From Cheilinus undulatus (Eukaryota; Chordata; Actinopteri; Labriformes; Labridae), in assembly GCF_018320785.1 (NCBI RefSeq), contig NC_054877.1, positions 9,877,030 through 9,941,029 of the forward strand: a stretch of DNA of 64,000 nt, read 5' to 3'. The translations under genes and the position numbers were made by a program. Shown in pieces: positions 43,629 to 55,699 of the stretch (its first letter is position 1; each line of letters starts with the position of its first letter). The notes below the pieces were generated by a model, which saw only the letters and a program-made list of their open reading frames with translations, did not search any database and had not been told where the DNA came from.

Positions 43629-46600
43629 CTGAGGAACAAATAAAGCAGAAACCGGAATGAGTTGTATCTCCCAGGATTCAGGATTTCTTTTATTGCACAA
43701 AGAATGCAAGCATAAAATATAATGCTGCAAAAATAAACGATAAATGTCAACATGCGCGATATGTACGCATATTTTTTTCCCAGTGTCTTAAGGAGCACTA
43801 ATTTTTCCTTCTCATCCCATATTTTACATTAACACCTAATAAATCCACAGTCATGCCATCATTCAAAGCAGACACATTTGATCAAAAAAGCTACAATACC
43901 AGAGAAAATCAAACAATATTCTGTTTTCATACTACAGAAACAAAAATACAAGTCCCAGAAGTCTACAGAATAAAACAGTTTTACATGCAATATAGCAGAA
44001 TTTCAAATAGTGAGAATTCATTATCAAAAAATGTTAACATTTGACAGCCTTACTTTGTTATTACTGAAGCCAAGCTTACAAAAGAATCAAATCAATACAA
44101 AATAAATAAAAGTGAGTCAAATTGTGGGTCTTTACAGTTGTTTCAAATAGGAAGGAGCCTGGAGATGAGATACTTTAGTCTGACTCAGTAACCTACGAGG
44201 GCATGATTTGACCAATCTAAACTTTAAAATCTGTATTAATTTCTTTTTCTCCTGTGCACTGTTTTATAAAATACATGGAGTTAATTGTTTGCTAATAACA
44301 GTAAAATTGAATTTGAAACATTTACCACTATATTCACAGAGTAAATCAAAGTCAAGTTAAGACAACATCACATACCTTTGGATCCCGTAAACCAGACTGG
44401 TCTCTCGGCGGGCGGGAGGCGCTCTGGCTGCGGGTTTTGGAGGTGGGAGGAGCTGAAGCTTCACGCTTGCGCTTCCTTGTGACGCTTCGGGACCGCCGGG
44501 CTTGTTGGGCATAGTGACTCTGTAAGAAAAGACGAAAAATACACTGATTTTCATGAAGATCGTGACAGGCTGATTTGAAGATGTGCTCAGTTTGGTCATG
44601 TTTTAGAGATTAGAGCAGCAACTTTAATGTTTCTTTCTGATGCACGTCATGTCAGTCATCTATTAAGGTTGGAAAATGTGCAAACACGTTTCCCCTATAG
44701 GCCGGCTCAGACTACATGAACTCAGCCAGACTTTGGTCCAACTGCAACATCACCGCTCGTCGTCAAACGTCGGACCAGATTATGCACGCCCAGAACGTAA
44801 AATGCTCTTGTAGTGACGTGATCAATGATGCATCCAAGACTCCCAACGACTGCAACTCAACAAGACATGCATGTTAGAAACTGTTTAGCATTGTCGTCTG
44901 ATTTGACACCCGGACCCGTCAACAACAATGTGAATCCTGACACCTACCAATAGGAGAGCCTCTTCTCTTATCTTTGTATCAGTATTTACCACAGTGGCAT
45001 TAAATAAGTCCACACTATTTCTCCTTCCAGGGATTTTTGTGTAAATACAGTGAAGCTATACATACTGGGGAGGTTAACTGGCCTAATTTTCTTGGCATGT
45101 TGTCACATTAATACTTCAGGTTCTGTTTGAAGGAGGGTGGGTCCATGTTGTCCTCATCTTGATACATTGGGACAAGTCCATAACTGTTTGTTTTTTTCCG
45201 TCATTTCAGAGCAAAAGACCGCTAGCATCACATAGAGTGCCTGTGTTGTGACTCACTCTCTTTGACCTACTTCCCTGATGACCTGTGAACTCTCAGAGTC
45301 ACCAAGACAGTGGTGATGTCAGCATACAATGAGGAGTTAGATCATTCTTATATTGTGCTCAGGCTGACGGCCAAGATTCATGACGTAAAGTCTGATGTGT
45401 GTCATGAATGACCATAAAATAGGGTAGCCTGAGCCTGCCTGGAGTATCATAGCAATGATGCCTGATAAAAGAAGAAATGCAATTACACAAAACAAAGAAT
45501 AAAGATTTGATCCAAGGACAATGGGAAGAAATGTAAAGCTTGAGGTGGTACAAAACAACTTTTTTCTGAATTTTTTTTTTTTTTTACCTTACCAAATTAT
45601 CCCCTCCGGTTTTTATGATGAACACTGTAATGGGGCTTTTCCACTATGGCTCTTGGCCGCGCCGTGCCAAACCAAGCCGTGCTGATGTGCATTTCCATCA
45701 TGAGTTTGACCGTGCTGAGCCGTTCTGAGCCGTGCTTAAATGGCCCTGCTCATGAGTAGGGCCAAAGCAGGCCGGCCCCACCTTCAAGCGTGCTGTGCGG
45801 ACGTCAGAGCGCCTCTAGGGGTCTGATTTGCTGGGGGGATTCACCCCCTCTGCTACTGATAACCCCTCTGTGATCAATTTTCCCCCCATGGGGAGACAGG
45901 GGAGAAACGTTTTACCCCTGCCTCTGCTCCAGCTGTCCTTAACTCTGTTTCAGCAGTGTCAGCATTCACTGTTTGACTTGAATATTTGACACAAGACCAA
46001 AACTTTACATTTTTGTGCATACTACAGTCGGATAATTGCACACGGCTTCTCACACGGGTTAAATCAGGAAGGAGCAGGCGCAGATCCAGGAATGCACCTT
46101 TTTCTGCACCTACTAATAACCAAAGTTTGACCCTGTCCCCTTCTTATAGACAGTTCTAGACTTTCAAAAATAAAATGCAGGAGATGTTCAAAACATTTAC
46201 TCCACGAGAGTCTGTCTTCAATTCATTAACTGGCGCTAGCCGTTAAGCATACCGTTCTCACTGACCAATCCAAAAATATGAGTGCGTTCATTTACTGCTC
46301 TTTAGAGACCCATAAATCAATAATAAGGAGATTGTTCTTTAACTTACACGCAAGAAAATCCTCTCCTTTCGGTGATAAGCGTGAACTAGTGTTTGTTTAC
46401 TAATCGCGGGATAAGGGGGAGAGAATAACGGGGGAGAGAGAGAGACGGAGACAAAGAAAAAAGAGCAGCTTGCAGCGCTGTCGCTGCGTCATCAGCTCTA
46501 GATGTGTCCTCAAACGGGTAGCTCAGCTGTGGTGGAAAAGCAAACCCCCTGCTGCGCTAGGCTGCCGCGCTGAGTCGAGCCGAGTCAAGCCGAGTCAAGC

Positions 46601-49600
46601 CGAGCTGCACTGTGTAATGGAAAAGCCCCTTGTGGCTACTAAGGCTGAAAAATACATGTTTTAACACTGACTGCTTCTGTTTTCAAAACTGTTTTTTGCA
46701 ATATTTCAATGTAAAATCCTCAGACAGGACGTACGATTGACCTTATTTGATCTAAAAGTCTGATTTCTGATCTTAAAAGGAGGAACTCACCTCATCTTTG
46801 TCGTTCATGTCCAGACCGAGGCTGCCCATCTCCTTCTCCAGCTTCTTTCTCTCAACCTGAGGGCCAAAGCGATTTTATTTTAAAAAGTTAAGCTCATACT
46901 TACAGAAGAAAACAGATTTGACAGAGCAAATAGAAAATAAACAGCGGCCCTGCTCCTCTCACCTTGGTAGCAGTCCTGGGCATGCGAGGTCCGTGTATGT
47001 CCTTCTCTCGTGACTCCATGACCAGGAGCTGCTTCTTCTCCCGGATCTGCTTGGCCAGAACACGGATCTCCTGCATCTCTTCGTCCTCGCTCTCGTCGTC
47101 TGAGTCGTACTCTCCGGCGCGCTCCCTAAGCTCCTCCTCCTTCTCTAGAGCTTCGAGTTTCTGCAGGAGACAAAAAAAAAACCTTCAGATGTTTTAAAAA
47201 ACAAAACAATTTCTCTACTTAGCTTCTGTGGACAGGTGTATCATGAAGATCTTTTAATTTCTCTGATGACCTGTGATTAAATGTCTGTTAAAACATATTA
47301 TTCAGGTTTTCTTGTGACGTATATCCATTTATCTGGCTGTCCACCATTTTCAATAAAAATGGCACACTTGATTTTTTAAAAGAGACTCCCTGTAGAAACA
47401 GAAGATTGGTTAAATTCTACATTTAGATCTGAAGTGCAGGTACCAACCTTCATGATGTCAGGATCGATGTAATCTGCGATGTTGTGGCCCTCCCACACTT
47501 CTGGGATCTTATCCTGCTTTTCCTCCTCGTTCATCAGATCCCAGTATTCTTAAAAAAACAAACAAAACATTATCAGCCCAGCACATTTAAGAGTTTACCT
47601 AATAAATTCTCATTTGGGATGATGGCACTTCTTACTCTGTAGGTCCAGAATGTAGTCGTCGCCAAGCTCCATCTCCAAATCTCTCTCCTGCGAGATAAAA
47701 ACAAAAGCAGTTTGATTTATTTTTCTACAAAATTGAAAATACTTCATGTTGATAATCCATGTAGATATCAAATAAAGAGAATCAAACATCATAATGCACC
47801 AGTAAGGGGATTACAGGCAAAGAAAGGTAAAATTAAACAGGCTCCATGCACCTTTTTCACCATTAATAAAACAAATGAAATGCTCCAAGCTGAGATACGG
47901 TGAGACAGAAATACAAAAAAAAAAAAAAACATGCGTACCAGTTTTCGTTTGGGTGCATCCACCTCCATGGCTTTCCTGCGCATCGGGGCTCCCTCAGGGA
48001 TGAAGGGGGGTCTCTCCTGAGGAAACCATGAAACAGTTATCTTCTAAGAAGAATGCTACAGCAGAGCCCAGACTCCCACTCGAGTTAGAGAGAATATTCA
48101 CCTTCTCATCTCTTTTGACCGGCACGGCCAGGTGGAGCCGGTTCAAAACATCATGGACCTTCTTGCCCTTCATCTTTGTCTCGACTCGATTGGCGAGGAG
48201 TCGGTCACAGGCCTGAGAACACACAATGCCATAAATATTCAAATGCACCGCTGCGCTTCTCAAAAACCTCAAGGGAGCAGAGTTAGTTAAAGTTTGATGT
48301 GCTCACCTCAGTTTTCACCTGCATGACGCCCTCCTCGGTCAGGGTGCTGGTCTCGATCACAGAGATTCCTTCAGCAGAAAGATCCGCAAAGATTTTCTAG
48401 CAGGGAGAACGAATGTGATCACTGTAATGCAGCTGACACAAAAGTTAAAGACTGAATAAACACCATGCTTTGTGTCTGGATTAAAAATGTTCTGGAGGGT
48501 ATATAAACACCAGGAGCCCTCCGTAGATTGTTTAAAAGGGAAAGCTTCAAATCACTTTACTCCATAGAGATCTGCCTTGTAGGTCCGAGATTTAGAAATC
48601 AGTGGTTCTCAACTGGTCTAGAGTCAGGACACACTACCATATCCTTAATGGCAAGTCAAGACCCAAAGTTCCTATGTGTTGCAGTCATAACGAAGCGCTT
48701 TTTAAGGAAAAATTGTGCATTATGGATTAAAAAGCGGGCTGCACAGCGGCACAGGGGTTAGCGTTGTTGGCTCACAGCAAGAAGGTCCCTGGTTCGCTTC
48801 CCTTTGCGGAGTTTGCATGTTTTCCCTGTGCACATGTGGGCTCTCTCCGGGTACCCCGGCTTCCTCCCATCACCAAAAACCTGCTCATTAGGTTAATTGG
48901 TGACTCTAAATTGGCCGTAGGTGTGAGTGTGAGTGTGCCTGGTTGTCTGTCTCCATATGTCAGCCCTGCGATTTGACTGGTGACTAGTCCAGGGTGTACC
49001 CCGCCTCTCGCCCAATGACAGCTGGGATAGGCTCCAGCCCCCCGCGACCCCAAACGGGATAAGTGGTATAGAAAACGGACGGATGGATGGATTGATTAAG
49101 CTGTATGAAACAAATTGGCTGAAACATATCCTTCAAAATAAAAGCCCATATTAACTTTTTTCTTCCTCTTATTTTTTTTTCCAGGCACTCTTTCAAAACC
49201 CACTGAAAATGGCTTCACGACCCACTTTTGGGTCCCAACCCACCAGCTGAAAACCAGTGTTGTAAATAACGCATACAGTACAAGTTGGGATCATCCAGCA
49301 GGGTTTGGAGGAAGATCTCAAGTTACATTTCTGCACGGCTTCAGTGTGTCTGGAGTCCAAATCGGAAACTCACGTCCCCATTACCGTTTCTTCCTCACCT
49401 TGTTTACCTGGTTTCACTAAAGCTGATTCAGCAGAATCTGTATATGACTCACCTGGTTCTCCTCTGACAGCTCACTGATCTTCTTCACGTCACACTTGTT
49501 GGCAACGATGATGAGAGGCTGCAGAAAGACGAGACAAAAGCACAACTTAGATCAAATTTTCACTCGTATTTTTGCTCTATAATTTTTTCACCTCTTAATT

Positions 49601-52600
49601 TTCCATGAAGTTTCCAAAACATAAACATGCACGATATTTTCTCAGGGATGTAGTCGGCACCCGACACACATTTAGCTGTGTAGCCAGCACCGACGGCTGA
49701 TGTAATCAGACGTTTCATAAATCACTGCTGAGCATGTTCACTGCTCAGCAAATGATCACAAACAGCCACAGTGTTTGTGAAATCAGAAGGCTGAGTGTTT
49801 TACAGACAGAAACTGTGTTTTTGATCGTGGAACAGCATAAGTCGTGATTATATCCTATTAATAGTGGAGCTCTAATTTGACATGTGAAGTAGTGTCTCAT
49901 TATGGCGTCTGACCTTGTTGGCGAACAGTGGGCGGATGTTGTTGAAGAGCTCCAGCTGCTCCTGCAAGGTGTGACCACACTGCTCAGAGACGTCCATGAC
50001 GTAAAGGACGGCGGCTCGCAGGTGAGCTAGAGCTGTGATGGCCTGCATCTCGATGGTGTTCCTCTCCTCCAGAGGGTGGTCAAGGATCCCCGGGGTGTCC
50101 ACCACCTACAAACCCAAACACAAAAGCTAAGTGGACATCAACATAATGGGGTGCATAACAGGAGACGGACTTTCATCGACACATCAGCTCCTCCTGGTAC
50201 AACACCAGTGGCCAAACCAAACTATCATTGTAGCTCTGCTTAAACACACAGAGAGGGTGATGCGAAACAGCCAGAGCTGCAGCACCTTACCTGCCAGCGC
50301 AGGTATCTGTAGTCCATGTGACCCACAAACAGAGACTTGGTGGTGAAAGCGTAGGGCTGCACATCCACGTCTGCTCTGGTCACCTGATAATGAAAAATAT
50401 TATTCATATTTAGTAAACTCACAGGCAGATAAACCCTGAAATTAAGGCATGTTATTGACTATGGTGCTCTTACACATGTTTTATGGTGGAGTGTTTACCT
50501 TGTTAATGAAGCTGGACTTTCCAACGTTAGGGTAACCACACAGGAGCAGGGTCCTGGTGTTGGGGTCAATGGTCGGCAAACGGGACAGATGTTGACGCAC
50601 TGTTAGAGAGGACGAACAGGATGAGGATTTTCACGTATTCAAAGACAGAATAAACATAGTAGAAAATGAGGGCTCTTTGGTGAAAGGAACAAACATGAAA
50701 AGGAGCTTGAAAACAGAAATCAATGCTAAATTTAAAGGTCACTTCCTGCAAATTTGATAGATGGATTATTGTTATTGCATGGTAAAAACACAAAAAAATT
50801 CGTTTGGCAGTCTCCTCTGTAGAAGTTAACACAGTGGCTAGAAATCCACAGCTTTAAGTCATCCATCCCACTGGCAAGGGAGCTCGCACCTGTGAGAAAG
50901 ACGCTTGGTACGGCAGGTTTGTTTGTGAGCCTGCGTCTGTCACTCCTTTAAAATCCCGCTGGATCCATCCTGACAGAGAGCTCCATTCAGCACCTGCCCA
51001 TGCGTCATAGCGCAGAGACAAGTTAGAGAGATGGAGGGCAACTTTTTTATTCAGTCTCTGTTATGAGCTGTGAGTAGGGTACAAATGTAGCCTCTTTATC
51101 TGTTATATATTTCTATAGCTGATATCCACATGACACACCTGCAAACTACGGTGTTTAAAGTGAGGTTTTGGGAGTGGGAGAGAGGGAGGAGTTGGACGGG
51201 GGTGAGTGAGAGCGAGAGAAAGCAACGGGCGCTGATCTGAATCATCGATCACCCATCTGTTATACTTCCATGGTTTATATCCACATAATAAATAAGCAAA
51301 CTTTGGTGTTTAAAGTGAGGTTTCAGGGCGAGAGAGAGGGAGGAGGGGTCCGGTGAGGGTGAGCAAGCAAGGAGGAAGCAGTGGACACTGTTTTACATCA
51401 TCACTCACCCATTTAAATGACTTGGACTGACGCGAAATTTCGCATAAAATCAAGCCTGTTCCGACAAGAAATGACGGGTGAAAATTTCAGCGTCAGTGTG
51501 CAACCTTGATTAGAACAACATGAGCTCGATTTTCTTTTTTAACGTGTGAAAAAATTCAGACAAAATAATTGGACCCAGTGTGCAAAGGACATAATGTGTG
51601 ACCATTATTATTAACCCCATTATTTCAGATGCAATCCTAGTGGAGCAAAAAAGACTTGGGAACAGAAGATCAAATATAAAAACATAGCAGCGGGTGACAA
51701 GGCTTTATTTCTTCACACTGTCTCTGTTGTATGGATGAAATCACCGGAATTAATTATCATCTATCCCTAAAGATCCTTTCTCTCCTAAGCACTCTTCTCT
51801 TTTTCCATGCACCAACCAGGATCTTCTAAGAATGGGCAGGCCAATTTCCAAGAGAACTGATTGGTTAGGAGGCGGTGCCTTTATACTCACTGATCTCTTA
51901 TCCAGACCATAACCTGCTCCGGAGCAGGTTAGCCGTTCAGCATAAGTTACCGCGGTGATTTATCCCGGTAAGAAGTGAACCAGCTTCATCGTACAGAAAA
52001 TCCAGGGTTAACCCTTAAGTTATCTCAATAAGAGAAAATCCAGCTTCGTCGTACAGGCCTCAGGTCTGAGTGTAGGGCTTTGTTTTGCTGCCAGTGATGG
52101 AGCACTGGGACGCTGCGTCAGTATGTGCCGCCACCATGCTCCCTCAATAGGTAGCATTCAGTAGTCTCCTGTTGATCAGTGGCAGTTACTGGCAGTTGTT
52201 GTTAGCTTTTAAGCTATCCATGAGTTGCAGTTGAGACTGAGGTCTGCTTTTTCATCTTTGTTTTTTCTTTTTTTTTAAATTTCCCATTCTTTCTCTCAAA
52301 ACTATCCATCTTCTTTGTTGTCATTGGTTTCAACATATGTCATATGAAAAAACACTACGATTCCAAGATATAACTCAAGAGCGCATCTTCCTTGCTGCCA
52401 ACTGCTCTGGTTGCCCTGAACATATTTTAAATTTGAAGCCAATGAAAAAAAAAAAAAAACATTTTTCTGTTACCTTGTTCCAGATACTCCAGACTGGACT
52501 TCTGTCGTTTCAGGATGGTGCACATTCGACCCAGAGCGGCTCTCTTCAGCTGTTTACACCGATACAGAGAGTCTCCATACTTCATCAGTCGCACATAATC

Positions 52601-55484
52601 TTTGGCAACACTGGAAGGGTGAAGAAGAAAGATTTAGATTCACTTCTGTGGTCTTGTCACCCAAAATAAGCCTGCCTAAAGCCGGGCGTACTCTGTGCAA
52701 ATTTCATCAGATGCAGACACGAATTCGCACAAAGAACTAGGAGGTTGTGCCGATTTCAGCTGGATCATGGTCATTTGTCTGGCAGAGCACAGGGGGGACG
52801 ATACAGCCAGACCAGCAGCTCCAGACTGATCGGATAGATTTCTGGCATGTTTGATATTTTGGTTGTATGACTCCTGACAGTGAGAGCAGAGCCATGAGTA
52901 AACCTGAACCCTTAGCTCTTTCCTTTCATCTTTTACACTTCTACAGCTCCGTAGATCATTACGCAAAGAGCTCTGTAGAGAGCTTTAACTCATAACAGTT
53001 ACACAAAACATATGTGAAGAACAAGCAGAACATTTCAGACAAACTTACTTATCGATCAGATTCTTGGCGATGTTTATCTGCCCCAACGCCAACTTATAAT
53101 GGTCTTTGTCATACAACACGTTCATGAGATCAGCGTAGAAAGGATGGATGTCCTAGAGGAAACAACAATTATAACATATATAACACATTATCCTGATATT
53201 AGTTCCAGACAAAAGATGATTAAAAAGTTTATTCAAACAATGTAGGGCAGACCTTCTGAGCATGTTTACTTACATCCAGCTTAGGGAAGTCAGTGAGGAT
53301 CTGAGTGAGCCGGTCATGGTAGTTCTGCTGGGTGAACTTCACCTTTCGCATGTAAAAATGTCGGATTCTGTGGATCTGGTAGTGTTTGTGTATCACTGTG
53401 GGCGTCTTCCTTTGTGTTTTGGATAAAGTGATGTCGATGAAATCCTACAGAGAAGCAAAAAGGCATAAGTTAAAGGCAGAGGCAGTGCATATTAATCTAC
53501 AACCTCACATTTATTCACTTCAAGACAGATATTACACTATTCTTGGATGTTTCTGTCATTATAACATGTAGCCTATTTAAAGCTTACATTTGTTTAAAGC
53601 CCAAAAGGAAATGTAGTGACTAGACTACATAATATTCACCTCATTTTCTTTCACGTTCTCTTTTAACAGAATTGTAAACTCTTAAAACTTCACCTTAAAC
53701 ATTCTATTTACAACTGCCTACCCTTAAATTCCATTACGTCTTTTTACTTCCATTTATTTATTTATCTCAGATGCTTGTTTGTTGTATTTTATATTTTTAA
53801 ATGAATGCACAATATCTAAATCCCACCACCAGGGGGCTCTTACTCAAAACAATAACAAAATATGATCTCAAGGGTAGCATGGAATCATGGGAATTATTTC
53901 CTGCTAATCTATCCCCAACCCCTAATAAAAACAAACTCTGCTTGGACCATAAATCAAGACAAATTATAGATAACTGGTGATCCATCACAACTAAGCAGCA
54001 CAGAGAATAAACGAGATACAGCAACAGAACAGCAGCTCCTTTATGTGTTGATTTTGACACAATATCCCCTGCTTTCACATCAGTGATCAACATAAAACTG
54101 CCCCCTTCTTTCAAGTGTCTTTCACAACCCAAATTTTAGTACCAGTTGTGTTGGTGCAGTACTGCCACCTACTGGTATAGAGTGTGGATGGTGACGGCAA
54201 ATGCTTACTTTATTCATTTATTTAAAAAGGAATCAATAAACACCACTCCACTGAGGTTATGTAGATTAAGAATTTCTCTAGCTTTGAAAACTGGTGGAAA
54301 AGGTCGTAGTACTTCAGGTGCTCATTTAAAAATCTCTAGCATTTTTAGTTTAGTTTCTCAGTTTTTTGACCTTTAAAATATTACTTTAATTTTCTTTGCA
54401 AATGATTGCTTTTAGCATCCTATAAACCAGTGGTTCTCAACTGGTGGGTCGGGACCCAAAAGTTTTCGGTGGGTCGCGACTTGGTGTCTGAAAAAAAAAT
54501 ATGGAGGCAAGAAGTCCTTATTGGACACGCAAAGATACCTTATATTTTACTCTGTTTTACTGTGAAATTGGGTAAATATTTTGTCAAATGTTTGGTCAAT
54601 ATTTCTACTAATTTATCTCCTCCTATTAAGACAGATGGCTACTTTTCTCATGATAATGAAGTAGTTTCACAAGTTCTCTGAAAAATTGGCAAAAATTGAC
54701 ACGTAATGATGGGGAAAGAAGGTGTAAAATGTGTCAGTTTTGTCCCTTTCCTTTTTTACATCAGTTGGTCTGGTCCAAACATGCTCAAAACTGCAACATA
54801 TTCAATTAACTAAACATATGTTGTTGAAAATTTTGGGGAAATTTGGGTCATTATCTGTAATGAGACAGAATGGTGAGTCCTGAGGCTGGAGCAGTTGAGA
54901 ACCACTGCTTTAAACCATCCTGGAAAATAACTGCTCAATTACAGTGTTAAAAATAAATGTAATTTAATTCTTTCCACCACTGGTTTCCAAGGTAGCTTAA
55001 GGTTGTGCTCAACACAGTCGGAGCAAACTGAGAGCCTAAATTCGTGAAAAAAAAACATTCTGGAGAGATATGTTGAACAGAGTCTACCCCATAAAACAAA
55101 GGCATCATTTAAAGATAATAATAATACACAGTATGTTTAATGTTGTGTTTTTTAATTTGTGTCATGTCTCTTATTTATTGTGTTCCAGTTGAAGATTATT
55201 TGTTTTCAAAATAAAATTATACTTTCTCTCCACTGTCCGTCGCTGATATGAAGTAATATTTCAGTAAACAGCTGAGCTAAACCCTCTGATGGGTCTCTCC
55301 AGCAGCTCAGCACGTGTTTTCCTTACCAACACCTCTCCTCCATGTTTTACCATCTTTATTAGTTTCCTTGAGCTCAGAGCTATCACAGATAAAACAGCCG
55401 TGTTTTAAAATGCAGGAGAATAACAGACAAACGTACCTTAGCGGTGGGAACCACCATAATCTTCTTGAAATTATAAAGTGCCAT
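43476..55484 (-). CDS. gtpbp4: GTPBP4 / NOG1 nucleolar GTPase (complete, 17 coding exons)
   Basis: Seventeen exons (listed separately) total 1905 nt, giving 634 residues, the length of human GTPBP4, with every phase matching. NOG1 is an OBG/Era-type GTPase that binds pre-60S ribosomal particles in the nucleolus and is released in the cytoplasm. Seen in order: the N-terminal helical domain (1-160); G1 GYPNVGKS (175-182); the G2 region AFTTKS (199-204); G3 DTPG (221-224); G4 NKCD (289-292); ETST near 319-322 as the G5-like turn; and a basic C-terminal tail with YILDLQKYW, an acidic DDESEDEE run, and lysine-rich nuclear/nucleolar localisation stretches. All GTP-binding motifs are intact. The 5' end is divergent from the putative larp4b first exon. 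Confidence 0.97.
44376..44519 (-). CDS. gtpbp4: gtpbp4 exon 16, residues 537-584, basic Ser/Arg tail
   Basis: It encodes [19 protein letters not shown], a likely nuclear localisation segment, then a Ser/Pro-rich stretch. Confidence 0.95.
45630..46632. mobile_element. 1-kb MITE with GGGGCTTTTCCA termini in gtpbp4 intron
   Basis: GGGGCTTTTCCA (45632-45643) is perfectly inverted at 46618-46629. Subterminal GAGCCGTG/CGAGCCGAGTC repeats lie at both ends and a GAGAGA run near 46430. No target duplication is clear. Confidence 0.75.
46791..46856 (-). CDS. gtpbp4: gtpbp4 exon 15, residues 515-536
   Basis: It encodes [17 protein letters not shown] and NDKDE. A 2.3-kb intron carrying a MITE follows. 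Confidence 0.95.
46963..47160 (-). CDS. gtpbp4: gtpbp4 exon 14, residues 449-514, acidic and charged region
   Basis: It encodes a [14 protein letters not shown] helix, the acidic [12 protein letters not shown] run and IREKKQLL, typical of the NOG1 C-terminal domain. Confidence 0.96.
47448..47548 (-). CDS. gtpbp4: gtpbp4 exon 13, residues 415-448
   Basis: It encodes [17 protein letters not shown] and [10 protein letters not shown]. The donor is AAG/GTTGGT, a weaker match. Confidence 0.95.
47636..47687 (-). CDS. gtpbp4: gtpbp4 exon 12, residues 398-414
   Basis: It encodes [17 protein letters not shown] and one base of the next Lys codon. The donor is CAGA/GTAAGA. Confidence 0.96.
47939..48016 (-). 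CDS. gtpbp4: gtpbp4 exon 11, residues 372-397
   Basis: It encodes [17 protein letters not shown] and a basic PKRKL patch. The acceptor is TCCTCAG, the donor CTG/GTACGC. Confidence 0.95.
48102..48212 (-). CDS. gtpbp4: gtpbp4 exon 10, residues 335-371
   Basis: It encodes [18 protein letters not shown] and LNRLHLAVP. Confidence 0.96.
48307..48396 (-). CDS. gtpbp4: gtpbp4 exon 9, residues 305-334
   Basis: It encodes [19 protein letters not shown] and ends the GTPase fold with [11 protein letters not shown]. Confidence 0.96.
48600..49259. mobile_element. hAT-type MITE carrying a nested SINE
   Basis: The ends CAGTGGTTCTCAACTGG and, inverted, CACTGGTTTTCAGCTGG; flanks TTAGAAAT and TTGTAAAT (6 of 8). 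It belongs to the same family as 54428-54907 and 58855-59347. Confidence 0.75.
48734..49092 (+). mobile_element. SINE-like retroposon with (ATGG)n tail
   Basis: The head has GGGGTTAGCGTTGTTGGC and GGTCCCTGGTTCGCTTCC (box A/B-like), the body TTGGTGACTCTAAATTGGCC and GATAGGCTCCAGCCCCCCGC, and the tail GGACGGATGGATGGATT. Short GATTAA flanks may be its duplication. Confidence 0.8.
49453..49518 (-). CDS. gtpbp4: gtpbp4 exon 8, residues 283-304, NKCD guanine specificity
   Basis: It encodes [17 protein letters not shown] is G4, which selects guanine. Confidence 0.97.
49914..50105 (-). CDS. gtpbp4: gtpbp4 exon 7, residues 219-282, switch II
   Basis: It opens with [16 protein letters not shown], the G3 motif, and continues with [13 protein letters not shown] and [11 protein letters not shown]. 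Confidence 0.97.
50291..50383 (-). CDS. gtpbp4: gtpbp4 exon 6, residues 188-218, switch I
   Basis: It encodes [18 protein letters not shown]; the paired Thr is the OBG-type G2 element. The donor is CAG/GTAAGG. Confidence 0.97.
50499..50599 (-). CDS. gtpbp4: gtpbp4 exon 5, residues 154-187, P-loop
   Basis: It encodes [16 protein letters not shown] then the Walker A loop [10 protein letters not shown], which binds the GTP phosphates. Confidence 0.97.
50880..51100. other. gtpbp4 intron 4
   Basis: No recognised element in this part. Confidence 0.4.
51108..51415. repeat. Tandem duplication of an about 160-bp unit
   Basis: TATATCCACAT...GCAAACT--GGTGTTTAAAGTGAGGTTT, a purine-rich GAGAGAGGGAGGAG block and an ATCAC-CACCCAT end occur twice in a row. 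Confidence 0.75.
51780..52080. repeat. Dispersed element with CTCCGGAG palindrome
   Basis: It holds the perfect 20-bp palindrome AACCTGCTCCGGAGCAGGTT (51911-51930) and two CAGCTTC(A/G)TCGTACAG repeats (about 51983 and 52042). It resembles a recurrent fish repeat; class not known. Confidence 0.5.
52474..52610 (-). CDS. gtpbp4: gtpbp4 exon 4, residues 108-153
   Basis: It encodes [19 protein letters not shown] and [11 protein letters not shown], ending the helical domain. The donor is CAAG/GTAACA. Confidence 0.96.
53049..53152 (-). CDS. gtpbp4: gtpbp4 exon 3, residues 74-107
   Basis: It encodes [19 protein letters not shown] and INIAKNLID. The donor is ATAA/GTAAGT and the next codon is split. 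Confidence 0.96.
53274..53444 (-). CDS. gtpbp4: gtpbp4 exon 2, residues 17-73
   Basis: It encodes [17 protein letters not shown] and [19 protein letters not shown], the most conserved part of the N-terminal domain. The donor is GAT/GTAAGT. Confidence 0.96.
54428..54907. mobile_element. 480-bp hAT-type MITE in gtpbp4 intron 1
   Basis: CTATAAAC and CTTTAAAC (7 of 8) flank the ends CAGTGGTTCTCAACTGG and, inverted, CAGTGGTTCTCAACTG. Confidence 0.88.
55437..55484 (-). CDS. gtpbp4: gtpbp4 exon 1, residues 1-16
   Basis: ATG at 55484 in GACAAAATGGC begins [16 protein letters not shown]. The donor is AAG/GTACGT. Confidence 0.96.
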
Positions 55485-55600
55485 TTTGTCGACACGTTGT
55501 GGTCGGCTGACGGCACAGGGAAAAGGAGAGGTCGAGGTTCAGTCAGGACCGGAAGAGACGCTGGAGAGACGTCAGTGAGATTTCTACACAGCGCCCTCTA
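55485..55600 (-). promoter_or_regulatory. gtpbp4: gtpbp4 5' UTR and core promoter
   Basis: Upstream of the ATG the sense strand has a pyrimidine run CCTCTCCTTTTCCC (about 55518-55532), similar to the 5' terminal oligopyrimidine tracts of translation genes, and an ETS site CTTCCGG (55549-55555). No TATA box is seen. The start site is inferred. Confidence 0.5.
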
Positions 55601-55699
55601 ACGGTCAGCCATGAGACAACACATCTGTGACTGCGTTTATTTATTGCACAAAAAAACGACGTGTTGGACTTTATTTACACCCACACACACCATCTAAAT

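Noticed and set aside
54406-54681. 91-codon frame, similar to one at 59036-59344
   Set aside because: The likeness comes from both lying in copies of the same MITE, not from protein selection.
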